NCBI GenBank assembly: GCA_030625325.1 | Contig: DAOURA010000002.1 | Location: 1-44,190, forward strand | Source of the DNA: Marinosulfonomonas sp. | GTDB lineage: Bacteria; Pseudomonadota; Alphaproteobacteria; Rhodobacterales; Rhodobacteraceae | Length of the DNA: 44,190 bases | Direction: 5' to 3' | Part shown: in pieces, positions 43,353 through 44,190 of the stretch | Numbering within the stretch: position 1 is the stretch's first letter | Layout of the letters: each line of letters starts with the position of its first letter | Position numbers and translations under genes: made by a program | Notes under the pieces: generated by a model | The model's input: only the letters and a program-made list of their open reading frames with translations | What the model was told of the DNA's origin: nothing | Databases searched by the model: none

Positions 43353-44190
43353 TCAGCCCTCAAACCGGTCGGCAATCAGACGGTTCAGCGCCAGCACCCC
43401 CCAGCCCGTTGCCCCCTTGGGGGCAAGGGCGGTTGGTGTTTTCACATCCGCGACCCCGGCAATATCAAGGTGGATCCAAGGGGTCTCGTCCTTCACAAAA
43501 CGTTGCAGGAACTGCGCCGCCGTGACCGAGCCAGCCGCACGGCCACCAATATTTTTCATGTCTGCAACATTTGATTTCAACAGATCGTCATAGGCCTGAC
43601 CAAGGGGCATACGCCACGCCCCTTCTGATTCTGCCCCGGCCGATTTCAGGAACCAGTTGCACAGCCTGTCATCATTGGAAAACACACCGGCATTTTCATG
43701 GCCAAGCCCGATGATGATTGCGCCCGTCAGGGTGGCCAGATCGATCATGCCCACGGGCTGATATTTTTCCTGCACATACCACATGATATCGCACAGGACC
43801 AAACGCCCCTCGGCGTCGGTGTTGATGATTTCAACCGTATCGCCCTTCATCGATGCAACCACATCGCCGGGGCGGATCGCCTTGCCGTCAGGCATGTTTT
43901 CAACCAACCCGACGATCCCAACAACATTTGCTTTGGCCTTGCGCATGGCAAGGGTTTTCATAACCCCCGACACCACGCCGGCACCGCCCATGTCCATGGT
44001 CATATCTTCCATGCCGGCCGCCGGTTTTATGCTGATGCCGCCGGTATCGAACACCACACCCTTACCCACCAGCGCCAGCGGCTTTTCGTCACCACCACCG
44101 TTCCATTCCATCACCACAACCTTGGACGGGCTTTCAGAGCCCTGCCCAACCGCCAGCAATGTGCGCATCCCCAGCTTGGCCAACTCGGCC
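43353..44190 (-). CDS. pepA: Leucyl aminopeptidase (M17), 5' end outside window
   Basis: Releases N-terminal residues from peptides using two metal ions. Only the C-terminal catalytic part (about 279 residues) lies in the window. It contains [21 protein letters not shown], the signature [10 protein letters not shown] and the closing [19 protein letters not shown]. Full-length family members are about 480-500 aa, so roughly 200 N-terminal residues and the start are beyond base 44190. It is co-directional with and directly adjacent to holC. Confidence 0.95.
   Translation of the reverse strand, partial: AELAKLGMRTLLAVGQGSESPSKVVVMEWNGGGDEKPLALVGKGVVFDTGGISIKPAAGMEDMTMDMGGAGVVSGVMKTLAMRKAKANVVGIVGLVENMPDGKAIRPGDVVASMKGDTVEIINTDAEGRLVLCDIMWYVQEKYQPVGMIDLATLTGAIIIGLGHENAGVFSNDDRLCNWFLKSAGAESEGAWRMPLGQAYDDLLKSNVADMKNIGGRAAGSVTAAQFLQRFVKDETPWIHLDIAGVADVKTPTALAPKGATGWGVLALNRLIADRFEG

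Overview
The window looks like the chromosome of a Rhodobacterales (Roseobacter-type) alphaproteobacterium. The grounds are the gene order (pyrH-frr-uppS-cdsA-dxr-rseP, then bamA-ompH-fabZ-lpxA-lpxI), LpxI in place of LpxH, a stand-alone IalB-type periplasmic protein, a fused indolepyruvate:ferredoxin oxidoreductase with a divergent Lrp-type regulator, and two copies of a short GCCT(C/T)CGGCG-type intergenic motif that I associate with this order. No rRNA, tRNA, CRISPR array, transposase or phage gene was seen. Coding density is high and most neighbouring genes are tightly coupled.

Layout. (1) 1-10766, minus strand: an envelope-biogenesis block. pyrH, frr, uppS, cdsA, dxr and rseP (UMP kinase, ribosome recycling, undecaprenyl-PP, CDP-diacylglycerol, MEP-pathway isoprenoids, site-2 protease) are followed by an unlisted 47-aa membrane ORF and a terminator. 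Then come bamA, ompH/skp, fabZ, lpxA and lpxI (truncated by the window edge). lpxD, normally between skp and fabZ, is absent here. (2) 10915-19239, plus strand: miaA, then an AraC-type regulator and a peptide/opine-type ABC importer (Tat-exported binding protein, two permeases, one fused double ATPase). Repeats resembling AraC-type operator sites lie before the binding-protein gene. (3) 19326-25035: a small lytic transglycosylase divergent from ssb; aroK-aroB divergent from a 45-aa membrane protein, a 511-aa periplasmic protein of unknown function and xerD. (4) 25120-29047: a CNNM/CBS CorC-HlyC protein convergent with a HerA-like (DUF853) ATPase; a 416-bp gap with a candidate small RNA; and ialB. 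(5) 29046-34189: an L,D-transpeptidase, lpxD, a NodF-like acyl carrier protein and a NodE-like ketoacyl synthase on the minus strand, divergent from a MepK-like (DUF882) peptidoglycan endopeptidase. (6) 34218-44190: fused iorAB and its divergent Lrp regulator, ndk, an ABC-F protein, marC, a membrane-anchored retropepsin-like protease, a PIN-like nuclease, then holC and pepA (truncated at the edge).

How it fits together. Most of the window builds and maintains the envelope: lipid A (LpxI, LpxA, LpxD, FabZ, and a likely dedicated ACP/ketoacyl synthase), phospholipid and isoprenoid carriers, outer-membrane protein assembly, and peptidoglycan cross-linking against cutting (L,D-transpeptidase, MepK-like enzyme, lytic transglycosylase). 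The most notable non-textbook signals are the candidate small RNA at about 28030-28127, the lpxD-acp-kas unit, the repeated sites upstream of the importer, a perfect palindrome in front of iorAB, and several short ORFs in gaps.
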